Source: Phycisphaerae bacterium | GTDB lineage: Bacteria > Planctomycetota > Phycisphaerae > Sedimentisphaerales > Anaerobacaceae | Length of the DNA stretch: 44,921 nucleotides | Direction: 5' to 3' | Assembly: GCA_016782865.1 (NCBI GenBank) | Contig: JADHXR010000050.1 | Span: 1-44,921 of the forward strand | The notes under the pieces: model-generated | What the model was told of the DNA's origin: nothing | The model's input: only the letters and a program-made list of their open reading frames with translations | The model's database searches: none | Program-made: the position numbers and the translations under genes | Part shown: piece by piece, positions 14,309 through 22,810 of the stretch | How positions within the stretch are numbered: position 1 is the first letter of the stretch | Layout: the number at the start of each line of letters is the position of its first letter

Positions 14309-16378
14309 TTACGGACAGATCGCAAGCCACTTGTTGACATGCGCGACGAGGTCCTGCATGTCTATTACTCCGTTGCCGTCGACGTCTTCGCACAGCGGGC
14401 AATCCGAGCTGGCGGGTACCTCCGGGAGGAGGTAGTAGTCTTCCGTTTCGCCGATCTGGTACTTGTCCTGCGGTCCGGAACCGGCATTGCCCAGTTCGCC
14501 CGGATTGCTGCCTCCGGTCCAGGGCTGTTCGGCAAGTGTTATTCTCATCCGGATCATATCGTGGACGTCCTCGGGATGTGCCGACCTGAATCCCGGCGTG
14601 GCGATCTTATGGAACCCCGCGGGCAGATTGAAAAGGAACTGGTTTTGTACGGCCCATTCCGGCGCCGTGCCGTCGGGACAATCGACAACGTCGTCCCAGT
14701 CGCCGTCGCGGTTGAAGTCGAACCAGACGTTGACCCAGAGGTTGGTGCCGGGCTCGATGACGGTGACTTCGTAGTCGAATGAGGTCAGGCCGCAGTTGGG
14801 CAGACTGAGAGGCAGGTCAATGCTGTCATCGCCCCCGTCATGATTGGGCGAACTCTGATTAGAATTGATGTTGTTGATCCCGTCCTCGTCCGGGCCCTTA
14901 TCGGCCTCGGATTCTGCCGTGATTTGCTCGCCCAGATAGGCCACCAACGGCTCGTTCAAGTGAAACGGCCCGAAAGGCCCGAGCCCGCTGCCGTCGTCGT
15001 AGACGGTGGGGAAGTGGCCAGGCACTGACGGCAGGGGCGACGAAGACGACGAGGGATAAGCCGTCATACGCTTATTTCCGGAGTTGTTGGTGCTGTCTGG
15101 CGAGTCGCCGAGGTCCGGCTTATCGCCACTTACCGTTGTCCCTTCGCAGTTGATGCTCAGTACCCCGTGACCTGCCGCCGAGCCGTAGCCGCCGACCTCA
15201 ATCAGGTATTGTTTGCCTGCCGACGCGGCGAAAGTGATTTCCGACTGATAGCTGCCGGATGCGTCGTCATTGCACCCGATCGTATCGTCTTGGGTCGGGT
15301 AGCATTCGCAGCCTTTGTAGACGGCCAGCATCGTATCGAAGCTGCTGCCGAGCAGGCTCACGGTGACGTCGCCGGTGCAGGGGGCTGTGTAGCAGTACCA
15401 GAGATTCGGACTCATCAGACAGAGGCCGGGACCGTCAAACGTCGAATCTGTGGTGTCGAACGGCACGTTGTCCACATCGCCAATCGGTTGTGCGAACTCG
15501 CAGTCGTCTTTGGATCCGACGGGCGGTTTGGCTTGGCTGCTAATAGTTATCACGCCGGTGCCGAGTTCGTCGGCATTGTAGCCGCCGACCTCGATCAGAT
15601 ATTCTTCGCCGCCGGTGCCCTGGAAGGTGATCTGAGAGGAAAGACTATTGCCGAAGTCGTCGTTGCACTCAATCATGGCGCTCAACTGCGGATAGCAGCC
15701 GATCCCGGCATAGACGGCGAGCTTGGTGTCGAACTCGCTGCCGGCGAGGCTGACAGTGACCTGACCGCTGCCCGCGGCGGCGTAGCGATACCAGATATTC
15801 GGACTGCTCATGCAGTGTCCGGGTCCGTCGAAGGTTGCGCACGCGGTGTCGAACGGCTGATCCACTACGTTGCCGATGACCTCCGCTTTGGCGCAGCCAT
15901 CGTTGGCGGGCTGACAGGACTGACCGTTACAACTGATAGTCATCACGCCGGGGCCCTTGGCTGATGCGTTGTAGCCGCCGATCTCGATCAGGTATTGCCT
16001 GCCGGCGGTCACCTGGAGCGTGACTTGCGATTGCTGGCCGTGGAAGTCGTCATTGCTCTTGATCAAGTCGTCGGCTTCCGGGTAGCAGGCACATCCGTCG
16101 TATACAGCAAGCTTGGTGTCGAAGCTCGAGCCGGCCAGGCTGATGGTGGCCCCGCCGGTGCAGGTAGCGGTATAGCAATACCATATGTTCGGTGAGGTAA
16201 TGTAGTGGCCGGGGCCGTCGAACGACGCCGCCGCGGTGTTGAAGGCCAGATCCGTTACGTCGCCGACCGCTATCGCGTCTGGGCAGTAGTTGTTGGGCGG
16301 GCCATAAACGATTTGTGCGGTGCCGAGCAGCAAGATGAGCACACAGGCCGACATTGATTTTGATCTGAGTTTTTCCAT
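14309..16378 (-). CDS. Exported protein: three PPC-like repeats, GEVED domain and dockerin-like tail
   Basis: A 689-residue protein. The ATG at 16378 has GGAGA at eight bases and gives a signal peptide (KSMSACVLILLLGTAQIVYG). Three repeats of about 125 residues follow, each with DGPGH/L, SPNIWY or SPNLWY, SFDTKLAVY-like and QYLIE(I/V)GGY segments; these resemble bacterial pre-peptidase C-terminal (PPC) beta-sandwich domains. A Ser/Pro-rich linker leads to a GEVED-type domain (WVNVWFDFNRDGDWDD, ending GETEDYYLLPE). The C-terminus DVDGNGVIDMQDLVAHVNKW is an EF-hand/dockerin-like calcium loop common in planctomycete exported proteins. No catalytic motif is seen; it is likely a surface or binding protein. 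Many paired cysteines suggest disulfides. Confidence 0.8.
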   Translation of the reverse strand: MEKLRSKSMSACVLILLLGTAQIVYGPPNNYCPDAIAVGDVTDLAFNTAAASFDGPGHYITSPNIWYCYTATCTGGATISLAGSSFDTKLAVYDGCACYPEADDLIKSNDDFHGQQSQVTLQVTAGRQYLIEIGGYNASAKGPGVMTISCNGQSCQPANDGCAKAEVIGNVVDQPFDTACATFDGPGHCMSSPNIWYRYAAAGSGQVTVSLAGSEFDTKLAVYAGIGCYPQLSAMIECNDDFGNSLSSQITFQGTGGEEYLIEVGGYNADELGTGVITISSQAKPPVGSKDDCEFAQPIGDVDNVPFDTTDSTFDGPGLCLMSPNLWYCYTAPCTGDVTVSLLGSSFDTMLAVYKGCECYPTQDDTIGCNDDASGSYQSEITFAASAGKQYLIEVGGYGSAAGHGVLSINCEGTTVSGDKPDLGDSPDSTNNSGNKRMTAYPSSSSSPLPSVPGHFPTVYDDGSGLGPFGPFHLNEPLVAYLGEQITAESEADKGPDEDGINNINSNQSSPNHDGGDDSIDLPLSLPNCGLTSFDYEVTVIEPGTNLWVNVWFDFNRDGDWDDVVDCPDGTAPEWAVQNQFLFNLPAGFHKIATPGFRSAHPEDVHDMIRMRITLAEQPWTGGSNPGELGNAGSGPQDKYQIGETEDYYLLPEVPASSDCPLCEDVDGNGVIDMQDLVAHVNKWLAICP

Positions 16379-16562
16379 AGTTCTGTTCTCCAAGGCAAAA
16401 AATTCCAATTACTGTTCATCCCACATCTTGTTGAGTCGCAATAACCACAAATTGAGATAGGATTATTGCCGCTCCTCCGTGAACACAATATAGTGTCAAC
16501 TATCGGCAGAATTGTAACGCTTTATAACCGCAAAAAGCAGAAAAGTGCAGATTGTGGCCCTG

Positions 16563-16636
16563 CCGGCGTCCTCTGGACGGCTAGCACGAAGGCTCAATTG
16601 CCGGACCTGGGGCGAATTCACCGGTCCGGACGCCGG
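16563..16636. repeat. GC-rich inverted repeat downstream of hisI
   Basis: CCGGCGTCC (16563-16571) pairs with GGACGCCGG (16628-16636), with a nested CCGGACC / GGTCCGG. It lies just beyond the hisI stop on the minus strand but lacks a T run, so terminator function is uncertain. Confidence 0.4.
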
Positions 16637-16644
16637 AATTGGCT

Positions 16645-17058
16645 CTATTTCTTGTACGCTTGTTTCGGGTCGTAGACCTTCTCAGCTATGAACTCCAAGC
16701 TCTTATAGGCAGGGCCTTTCAGAGCCCGGTAGAAGCAGGATTGGTAGCCGACGTGGCATTGACCGGCATCGACGGACACCTTGAGAACAAGGCAGTCCTG
16801 GTCACAATCGACGAGTATTTGCTCGATTTTCTGGCGGTGCCCGCTTTCTTCGCCCTTTCTCCACAATTTGCCGCGGGATCTGCTGAAGTATGTGCCGTAG
16901 CCGGTTTGAATAGTCTCGTCGAGCGCCTCACGATTCATATAAGCAACCATCAGGACCTGGCCTGTCGTTGCGTCCTGGGCGATGGCTGTTATCAGGCCGT
17001 CATCGTCGAATCTTGGAAGAAACTCCAAGTTTTCTTCAAGTTCTTTCTTTGCGCTCAC
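16645..17058 (-). CDS. hisI: Phosphoribosyl-AMP cyclohydrolase
   Basis: A 137-residue monofunctional HisI, third step of histidine biosynthesis (opening the adenine ring of phosphoribosyl-AMP). Family signatures are intact: FDDDGLITAIAQD, VLMVAYMNREAL, TYFSRSRGKLWRKGEESG, and the metal and zinc ligands in DCDQD (84-88) and QCHVGYQSCF (Cys101, His102, Cys108). It starts at GTG with AAGGA about nine bases upstream. No hisE domain is fused and no other his gene is adjacent, so it stands alone here. Confidence 0.96.
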   Translation of the reverse strand: MSAKKELEENLEFLPRFDDDGLITAIAQDATTGQVLMVAYMNREALDETIQTGYGTYFSRSRGKLWRKGEESGHRQKIEQILVDCDQDCLVLKVSVDAGQCHVGYQSCFYRALKGPAYKSLEFIAEKVYDPKQAYKK

Positions 17059-17239
17059 GTTATTGGTTCCTTAAACGGGATTTCCCACAAACAGCATATC
17101 CTTGCCGACTACCCCGGCTCGCCGGGACTGAAACTCATTTCCAATCCGAATAGAATATCAAATCCATATGAAAATTCAATCTTTCCACTGCTGCTGTTTG
17201 CCTTCGCGATTCCCTCCTCTCCACATTTTCCCCCCCAGA

Positions 17240-17419
17240 TCATGCGGTTATGCTGCTTTTATCTAATACCCTCCAGATGATTTTGGCTATCTCCTGCCTG
17301 GTGACCGGCTTTAGGATGAACTCTCTTATTCCTATGCTTTCTTTCTCCTTAGTAGTTGGCTCCGCTGGTTGAGACTCCTGAATCTCGTTGCTTTCAATTT
17401 TGGAAAAGATCGCATTTTC
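17240..17419 (-). pseudogene. Remnant of a response-regulator receiver domain
   Basis: In a 59-codon open frame without a usable start, the end reads GIREFILKPVTRQEIAKII followed by WRVLDK. This is the beta5-alpha5 end of a receiver (REC) domain, with the conserved Lys-Pro. The preceding residues TTKEKESIG also fit the receiver helix 4 region, but the phosphoacceptor part is missing and a TGA lies upstream in frame. It looks like the 3' tail of a lost two-component gene. The rest of 17059-17563 shows no gene. Confidence 0.5.
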
Positions 17420-17563
17420 TCAAATTTCTTCTGAGACCCTCGTTTTTCGCCGAAGAACGCATGTTCCGGCAGCGTGCGACACTTGACGCGATTCTAATCT
17501 TGCCGGGATGACTCTTACCGGTTATCATCTTCGAAAACGTGTTTTTCAAGGCAGAGAACTTTA

Positions 17564-18619
17564 ATGCCCGAAGCCGAGGCTAACAAGAGCAAGCGTATAT
17601 TCCTGTTTCTGCGGATCGCAGTAGTGGTCGGGGGTGTTGTTCTCGCGATAATCTGGGTCTCCGACGAGCAGCGCTGGGCGGAGCTCAAGGCGATTTTCGG
17701 GCAAATGAGCATGTTGGTTTTTGCCGGCACGTTGGGTATTTTCGGCCTCAGCCAGCTTCTGATAGGTATGCGCTGGTGGCTTCTGCTTCGCACACAAGGC
17801 ATTCTCATCAGTTATTGGGTCGCCGTAAGGCTGTATCTATTGGGGTGGTTCTACAACAATGTTATGCCGAGTTCGGTGGGCGGTGATTTGGTCCGGCTGT
17901 GGTACGTTACCAAGCATACGGACAAGAAGTTCGAGGCGGCGTTGAGCGTTCTGGTTGACCGGATGATCGGATTGGTCAGTACGCTGATCATAGCCGCGTT
18001 TTTCTATATCGTGTTCCTGCGATCAGAGGGCAAGAAGATAGATTTTGTCGCAGGCAATGGCTTCCTGGCGTCTTTGGGGCGGTATAGGTGGTGGTTACTG
18101 TCGATTGGTTTGGCTGTCGCAGCGCTCTTTGTGGTGCTCTTGCTGGTTGGCAGGAGCCGGCTGACCTTGAAGACGTCGTGGTCGCATTTCTGCGCGCGCG
18201 CCACGGCGGGCCTGAAAAAGTTGGGCAACGCCGGCCTCCTTTACGGCAGAAAGCCGGCGGTGCTGCTCGTGGCGTTTGGACTTACGGTTGCGTTGCAGAT
18301 GATGGCTATTACGGGCTTCTGGTTTCTGGGCGTAAATCTCGGGATTGAGGCGAGCATCAAGTATTACTATGTTTTCTTCACGCTTGTCTGGGTTATCGGG
18401 GCGATTCCGGTGAGCATCGGCGGGGCCGTGGTAATAGAAGTCGTTCTCGCGGGTCTGTTCGTAAGATTCGCCGGTGTCGACGAAACCGCCGCGGCGGCGC
18501 TGGCACTCTGTCAGCGGTTCGTCTGGATTGTGGCCTCGCTGCCCGGCGCCGTGATACATCTGGTCGGAGCACATTTGCCGAAAGACTTTTTTGTTGACTG
18601 CGATGAGTCTATAGACTAA
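17564..18619 (+). CDS. Lysylphosphatidylglycerol synthase TM-region / flippase-like membrane protein
   Basis: A 351-residue polytopic protein of the UPF0104/LPG-synthase transmembrane family (AglD-like). Signature segments are visible: RWWLLLRTQGI, LYLLGWFYNNVMPSSVGGDLVR (the family NxxxPSxxGGD motif near residue 105), VLVDRMIGL, and the C-terminal IGAIPVSIGGAVVIEVVL, which repeats the P-S-x-G-G pattern. Seven or eight helices are expected. There is no soluble LPG synthase catalytic domain, so a lipid or lipid-linked substrate flippase-type role is more likely than aminoacyl transfer. The gene stands before the DUF502 gene, in the same direction. Confidence 0.85.
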   Translation: MPEAEANKSKRIFLFLRIAVVVGGVVLAIIWVSDEQRWAELKAIFGQMSMLVFAGTLGIFGLSQLLIGMRWWLLLRTQGILISYWVAVRLYLLGWFYNNVMPSSVGGDLVRLWYVTKHTDKKFEAALSVLVDRMIGLVSTLIIAAFFYIVFLRSEGKKIDFVAGNGFLASLGRYRWWLLSIGLAVAALFVVLLLVGRSRLTLKTSWSHFCARATAGLKKLGNAGLLYGRKPAVLLVAFGLTVALQMMAITGFWFLGVNLGIEASIKYYYVFFTLVWVIGAIPVSIGGAVVIEVVLAGLFVRFAGVDETAAAALALCQRFVWIVASLPGAVIHLVGAHLPKDFFVDCDESID

Positions 18620-18721
18620 TCTACGGTTTTCTTGATCAGGATATGGCTCAGTAGGTCTCTTCAATAGAGTTAGAATAGGAAATTTGGTGACCACGAGAGG
18701 GGTGGTGCAAAGGATATGCCA

Positions 18722-19435
18722 ATGGCGGGACGCTTCAAAAGCTACTTTTTGCGTGGATTGGCCGTGTTGTTGCCGACCACTCTGACGATAGGGATATTCG
18801 TCTGGGGCTACACCTTTATCCAGGAGAACATCAGTATCCACATCAATCACGGCCTAGTGCTGTTGATAAGATGGGCGCAAGGCGAAAACGGCATTTCCAA
18901 AGAGGATTTGACCGAAATATTAGTGGACGGAAACGGATCGGTAATAGGCTTTCTGCTGGCATTGATTGCCGTTTGCATACTGGGGGCGATATTGGCCAGT
19001 GTAGTGGGCAGGACCCTCTGGCGAATGGTCGAGCGGTTCATAATGAATACGCCGTTCCTGAGACGCGTATACCCCTATGTGAAGCAGGTTACCGATTTCT
19101 TTCTCACGGAAGAAGAGCACAAGTCTCTGTTTCGCCGGGTCGTTGCGGTCGAGTATCCGCGAAAGGGTATCTGGTCGGTCGGTTTTGTCACAGGCTCCGG
19201 CCTCAAGAAAGTCGTGGCCACCCTCAAGAGGGAATTCGTCACTGTTTTGATACCGACTTCGCCGACCCCATTTACGGGTTTTGTGATAACTGTTCAAAGG
19301 AAGCAGACTATCGATTTGGATATGACGATAGAAGAAGCCTTGCGATTTATCGTCAGTGGCGGGGTCATAACGCCGGGCGGCAGGCAGATGATGCCTCTCG
19401 AGCCGACACCTGATACGCAGAACAAGGAACAATAA
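18722..19435 (+). CDS. DUF502 family membrane protein
   Basis: About 237 residues. Two transmembrane helices are clear: YFLRGLAVLLPTTLTIGIFV near the N-terminus and GFLLALIAVCILGAILASVV near residue 75. The remainder contains the family hallmarks NTPFLRRVYPYVKQVTDFF, GIWSVGFVTG, TVLIPTSPTPFTGFV and the ending VSGGVITPGG. DUF502 proteins are common in bacteria and plants (COV family) with no settled biochemical role. I prefer the second ATG (MAGRFKSYF) because AAGGA is only one or two bases from the first ATG but eight from the second. Confidence 0.88.
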   Translation: MAGRFKSYFLRGLAVLLPTTLTIGIFVWGYTFIQENISIHINHGLVLLIRWAQGENGISKEDLTEILVDGNGSVIGFLLALIAVCILGAILASVVGRTLWRMVERFIMNTPFLRRVYPYVKQVTDFFLTEEEHKSLFRRVVAVEYPRKGIWSVGFVTGSGLKKVVATLKREFVTVLIPTSPTPFTGFVITVQRKQTIDLDMTIEEALRFIVSGGVITPGGRQMMPLEPTPDTQNKEQ

Positions 19436-19480
19436 CGGGTTTTATTGAAACCTCGGACATAACAGTTAAGGAGAATGATC

Positions 19481-19825
19481 TTGCTATTTACAATCACCGG
19501 TAAACATATCGAGATAACCGAAGCTATCCGAAGGCACGCGGAGGAGAAAACGGCCAAGCTTCCCAAATACTACAACAGCATCAATCGGATCGAGGTGATC
19601 ATAGACGGGAGTCAGGGTGGCGATACGAGCGTGGAAGTCATTGCCAAAGCCAAGCACAGCAGGATTTTCGTCGGCACCGAAGCGGGCCAGGATGCCTATC
19701 GGTGCATTGATATGGCCGTTCACAAGCTCGAGCGACAGCTCAGGAGAGTCAAGAGCAAGGAGCGGGACAACAAGCATTCGGGCGGGCGCCCGGACAGTTA
19801 CCCAGACAGTCCGGAATCAACGTAG
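19481..19825 (+). CDS. hpf: Ribosome hibernation-promoting factor (short HPF/RaiA type)
   Basis: A 114-residue protein that binds the small ribosomal subunit and silences ribosomes in starvation. It shows the family pattern LFTITGKHIEITEAIRRHAE, then EVIIDGS, VEVIAKAKHSRIFVGTEA and DAYRCIDMAVHKLERQLRR, ending in a polar tail. AAGGAG directly abuts an ATG (19475) but lies seven bases before the in-frame TTG at 19481, so TTG is the better start. Only the short form is present, without the dimerising C-terminal domain of long HPF. It leads a cluster with EIIA, HPr and EI, an order reminiscent of the hpf-ptsN-npr arrangement near rpoN in proteobacteria. Confidence 0.9.
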   Translation: MLFTITGKHIEITEAIRRHAEEKTAKLPKYYNSINRIEVIIDGSQGGDTSVEVIAKAKHSRIFVGTEAGQDAYRCIDMAVHKLERQLRRVKSKERDNKHSGGRPDSYPDSPEST

Positions 19826-19895
19826 CCGCGTGCGTGCGGCCGATGGTTTTTGATTCGACCGGTCAGACGGTCAAGGAAGATTGTGGGCAGATAAG

Positions 19896-20369
19896 ATGAA
19901 ATTTTCAGATTTTGTCTGTTTTGAGGCGACAGTTCCCGAGTTACAGGCCGGCGACCGTGACGGGGTGATCACCGAGCTTGTATCGTCACTCGACAAAGCG
20001 GGCAGGCTTGGAAAGAACAAATGCCAGGAGATTACCGCCGAGATGATAAAGAGGGAAGACGAGGCCAGCACGGGGATGGGCAAGGGCGTTGCGATGCCTC
20101 ATGTCAAGCATGAAGCGGTCGCCGATGTGGTCGCCGTGGTAGGCCAGAGCAGTGCCGGCGTCGGTTTTTTCGCTCTGGACAAACAGCCGGTTTATTCGGT
20201 GATACTCATGGTCAGCCCTGTTGACAATCCCGACAAGCATCTGCAGGCGATGGAGAGTCTCTTCAAGCATCTGCAGCAGGAGAAATTCCGCAGGTTTCTC
20301 AGGATGTGCCGTAGTTCCGAGCAGATCCGGGAGCTTCTGATAGAAGCTGATGAAGATCCGTCTTGGTAG
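19896..20369 (+). CDS. ptsN: PTS EIIA domain protein, PtsN-like
   Basis: A 157-residue EIIA of the fructose/nitrogen type. The phosphorylated histidine is His69 in GVAMPHVKHEA. Other family elements are GDRDGVITELVSSL and the C-terminal HLQQEKFRRFLRMCRSSEQI. I take the ATG at 19896; the frame is open from a TTG 15 bases upstream, but AAGGAAGA directly abuts that codon. It stands alone without EIIB or EIIC domains, so it is probably a regulatory phosphocarrier rather than part of a sugar permease. It lies between hpf and the HPr gene in the same direction. Confidence 0.9.
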   Translation: MKFSDFVCFEATVPELQAGDRDGVITELVSSLDKAGRLGKNKCQEITAEMIKREDEASTGMGKGVAMPHVKHEAVADVVAVVGQSSAGVGFFALDKQPVYSVILMVSPVDNPDKHLQAMESLFKHLQQEKFRRFLRMCRSSEQIRELLIEADEDPSW

Positions 20370-20414
20370 GGATGCAGATTTATCAATACGAGTTGAAGGA
20401 CCGGGTCGAAGGCG

Positions 20415-20726
20415 ATGCAGGCAGACGATTCACTGGAAAACGTGGTTTACGAAACGGAGCTTGAGATAAGAAACTCAGATGGACTGCACATGCGCCCGGC
20501 GATGAGATTCGTCGATATCGCAAACCGGTTTGATAGTGACATTACCGTCAGCAACGGCGAAACCAACGTCGACGGCAAAAGTATAATGCAAGTCACCATG
20601 CTGGCGGCGACTTTTGGGACAAAATTGAGGATAAAGGCCGAAGGTCCGGATGCCCGGGATGCGGTTGACGCTCTGCGAGAACTTGTGGAGGACAAGCATT
20701 TCGATGAGCCGACACCGAAGCAGTAA
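20415..20726 (+). CDS. ptsH: Phosphocarrier protein HPr
   Basis: A 103-residue HPr-family protein. The active-site histidine is His25 in GLHMRPAMRFVD. The regulatory serine region is present as VDGKSIMQVTMLAA (Ser56), the site used by HPr kinase in other bacteria, followed by GTKLRIKAEGPDA. It passes phosphate from EI to EIIA proteins. A 12-residue N-terminal extension precedes the usual start of the fold, and the C-terminus has a short polar tail. It sits 38 bases before the EI gene and is surely co-transcribed with it. No hprK is in the window. Confidence 0.92.
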   Translation: MQADDSLENVVYETELEIRNSDGLHMRPAMRFVDIANRFDSDITVSNGETNVDGKSIMQVTMLAATFGTKLRIKAEGPDARDAVDALRELVEDKHFDEPTPKQ

Positions 20727-20763
20727 CGTGTTGCAGACAACTACCGAATGAGAGAGATGCCCT

Positions 20764-22503
20764 ATGGAGATTAAGAAAGGTATAGCCGTTTCGCCGGGCA
20801 TTTCCATCGCCAAGTCACTGATCATAGACTCCGAGGATTACCGCATCCCCCGCCGGTCGATACATCCCTCGCAGCGGGTGGCCGAGGTTCAACGCATCAG
20901 AAACGCCTTCAAAGACGCCATCGGCGAATTGACTCGGCTCGAAGCGGCGCAGGACCCGAGCGAAGGGGGCAAGATAAAAGACATTTTCGCCGTGCACCTG
21001 CGTTTCCTGCACGACAGAAGCATGCGAAAGAAGATGACGGACCTGGTTCATTCGGAGCTGGTCACGGCGGCGTACGCCGCATCTTCGGTTCTTCGCGAAA
21101 TCGCCCAGCATCTCAGCAAATCGCAAGACGCCTATATCAGCGAGCGAGCGGCCGACATTCGCGATATCGAGAGGCGTCTGCTCAAACAGCTTCTCGGCAA
21201 AAGGCGTGAAGCCGTCGAGCATCTGACTGAGGAGGTCGTGATCGTAGCCCGCGAACTGAGTCCCACGGAAACCGCCGGTTTCGATCGCCAATTCGTCAAG
21301 GGCATCGCCAGCGATGCGGGTGGACGGACCAGTCACGCCGCGATAGTCGCCCGCTCATTGGCCATCCCGGCTGTCGTCGCCCTCGAAGACCTCACCGCAT
21401 ACGTCAACGGCGGTGACACCATCATCGTCGACGGCAATCGCGGCATCGTCATCGTGAATCCGGATGGCGAAACGCTCCGCCAGTACGAGCAGTATTCGAA
21501 GGAATTCGTAGAACTCGAGCACAGGCTCGATGCGATGCGACAAGAGCCCGCCATTACCCGCGACGGCACGAAAATCACTCTATTGGGCAACATCGAGTTC
21601 CCGGATGAGGCCGACGTTGTTCTGCAAAAAGGAGGCGAAGGCATCGGGCTTTACCGCACCGAGTTTCTATATCTCAACACCGAGACCGAGCCTACAGAGC
21701 AAGACCATTATAACGCTTATGCCCAGACTGTTCGGGGCCTCGCCGGCAAGCCTATAGTAATAAGAACAGTGGATCTCGGGGCCGACAAGCATACCCAGAG
21801 CAAGCGTTTCGTGCGCGAGCCGAACCCGTTCCTAGGACTGCGGTCCATCAGGTTCTGCCTGCAAAATCTTACGATGTTCAAAACGCAGTTGCGCGCCATC
21901 CTGCGCGTTTCGGTTCTGGGCAACGTCAGAATCATGTTTCCGCTGATCACGAATCTCCACGAGCTGATGCAGGCGAAGATGATCCTGCGCGATGTCATGG
22001 AAGACCTCGACGAGGAATCGGTCCCGTACAACAGGGACTTGCCGGTGGGCATCATGATCGAAACCCCCTCGGCGGCCCTGACCGCTTACTCGCTCGCCAT
22101 GGACTGTGATTTTTTCAGCATCGGAACGAACGACCTTACCCAATATACCTTAGCCGTCGACAGAGGCAACGAGCTGGTCTCGATGCTGTATTCCTCAGCC
22201 GACCCCGCCGTGCTCAGGCTCATCCGGACCGTCACCCAGGATGCGCACAAAGCGCAGATACCGCTGAGCATTTGCGGCGAGATGGCCTCCGAGCCCGAGT
22301 GCGTCATGCTTCTGCTGGGCATGGGGGTCAGGACCCTGTCGCTTTCGTCGCCGATGATCCCGGAGATAAAACAGATCGTCCGCTCGGTAAGACTTCAAGA
22401 CTGCAACAAAGTCGCCAGAAAAGTCCTCAGCATGAACTCCGAAAGGCAAATCTCAGCCTACCTCCGCAACGCCGCAACAAAAATCCTCCCCGAGGCTTTT
22501 TAG
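20764..22503 (+). CDS. ptsI: Phosphoenolpyruvate-protein phosphotransferase (PTS enzyme I)
   Basis: A 579-residue complete enzyme I. The HPr-binding helical domain lies at about 30-145, the phosphohistidine at His191 in GGRTSHAAIVARS, and the barrel domain carries GEGIGLYRTEFLY, a second signature DFFSIGTNDLTQYTLAVDR and the acid/base cysteine region LSICGEMASEP. It transfers phosphate from phosphoenolpyruvate to HPr. No GAF domain is fused, so it is general EI rather than EINtr (PtsP), although its gene partners (hpf, ptsN) are those of the nitrogen PTS. It ends 16 bases before a 180 bp palindrome. Confidence 0.96.
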   Translation: MEIKKGIAVSPGISIAKSLIIDSEDYRIPRRSIHPSQRVAEVQRIRNAFKDAIGELTRLEAAQDPSEGGKIKDIFAVHLRFLHDRSMRKKMTDLVHSELVTAAYAASSVLREIAQHLSKSQDAYISERAADIRDIERRLLKQLLGKRREAVEHLTEEVVIVARELSPTETAGFDRQFVKGIASDAGGRTSHAAIVARSLAIPAVVALEDLTAYVNGGDTIIVDGNRGIVIVNPDGETLRQYEQYSKEFVELEHRLDAMRQEPAITRDGTKITLLGNIEFPDEADVVLQKGGEGIGLYRTEFLYLNTETEPTEQDHYNAYAQTVRGLAGKPIVIRTVDLGADKHTQSKRFVREPNPFLGLRSIRFCLQNLTMFKTQLRAILRVSVLGNVRIMFPLITNLHELMQAKMILRDVMEDLDEESVPYNRDLPVGIMIETPSAALTAYSLAMDCDFFSIGTNDLTQYTLAVDRGNELVSMLYSSADPAVLRLIRTVTQDAHKAQIPLSICGEMASEPECVMLLLGMGVRTLSLSSPMIPEIKQIVRSVRLQDCNKVARKVLSMNSERQISAYLRNAATKILPEAF

Positions 22504-22519
22504 TTTCGTATATCGCCTC

Positions 22520-22699
22520 TAGCCCGGATTTCTCACAAACTTCGTAGCGAAATCGCGTAGATTGTGACAGATCCTGGACTTGTCGCAGTGAGCCGGGTGA
22601 AGGCGTATTGAAATACGTCGAAGTCGGCGATCAAGACAAGTCCAGGAGATGGCGTGAGATACGCGATTGCAGGCGGAGGGCTGTGAGAAATTCGGGCTA
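22520..22699. repeat. 180 bp imperfect palindrome, family TAGCCCGRATTTCTCACA
   Basis: TAGCCCGGATTTCTCACA at the left end is matched by its complement with one mismatch at the right end. AATCGCGTA and CCTGGACTTGTC in the left arm also recur inverted in the right arm. The whole could form one long hairpin. It has no coding capacity. It may be a MITE-type element or an extragenic palindrome; it also lies where a terminator for ptsI would be. Confidence 0.7.
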
Positions 22700-22810
22700 G
22701 TATGTCGTACTGTGTATGTCGTGCTGTCACTTCATAATTGGACATTCGTTATTCAGTATTCGACATTCCCTCCGCATTCCGCCAATTCACTCATTTACTA
22801 ATTCCATGGA
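22700..22810. repeat. Intergenic short-unit repeat text (CATTCGTTATTCAGTATTCGAC)
   Basis: Contains TATGTCGTACTGTGTATGTCGTGCTGTCA and then GACATTCGTTATTC and GTATTCGACATTCC, a run of near-repeats that on the minus strand reads GAATGTCGAATAC. The same unit (GGAATGTCGAATGTCGAAG) occurs at 30341-30380. The remaining stretch to 23129 shows no gene. Confidence 0.45.

Noticed and set aside
15167..15964. A 265-codon plus-strand frame opposite the exported repeat protein
   Set aside because: It mirrors the three-fold repeat of the real minus-strand gene and has no recognisable domain.
19475..19480. ATG start for hpf
   Set aside because: The AAGGAG directly abuts this ATG, leaving almost no spacing, while the in-frame TTG six bases later has ideal spacing; the protein difference is only two residues.
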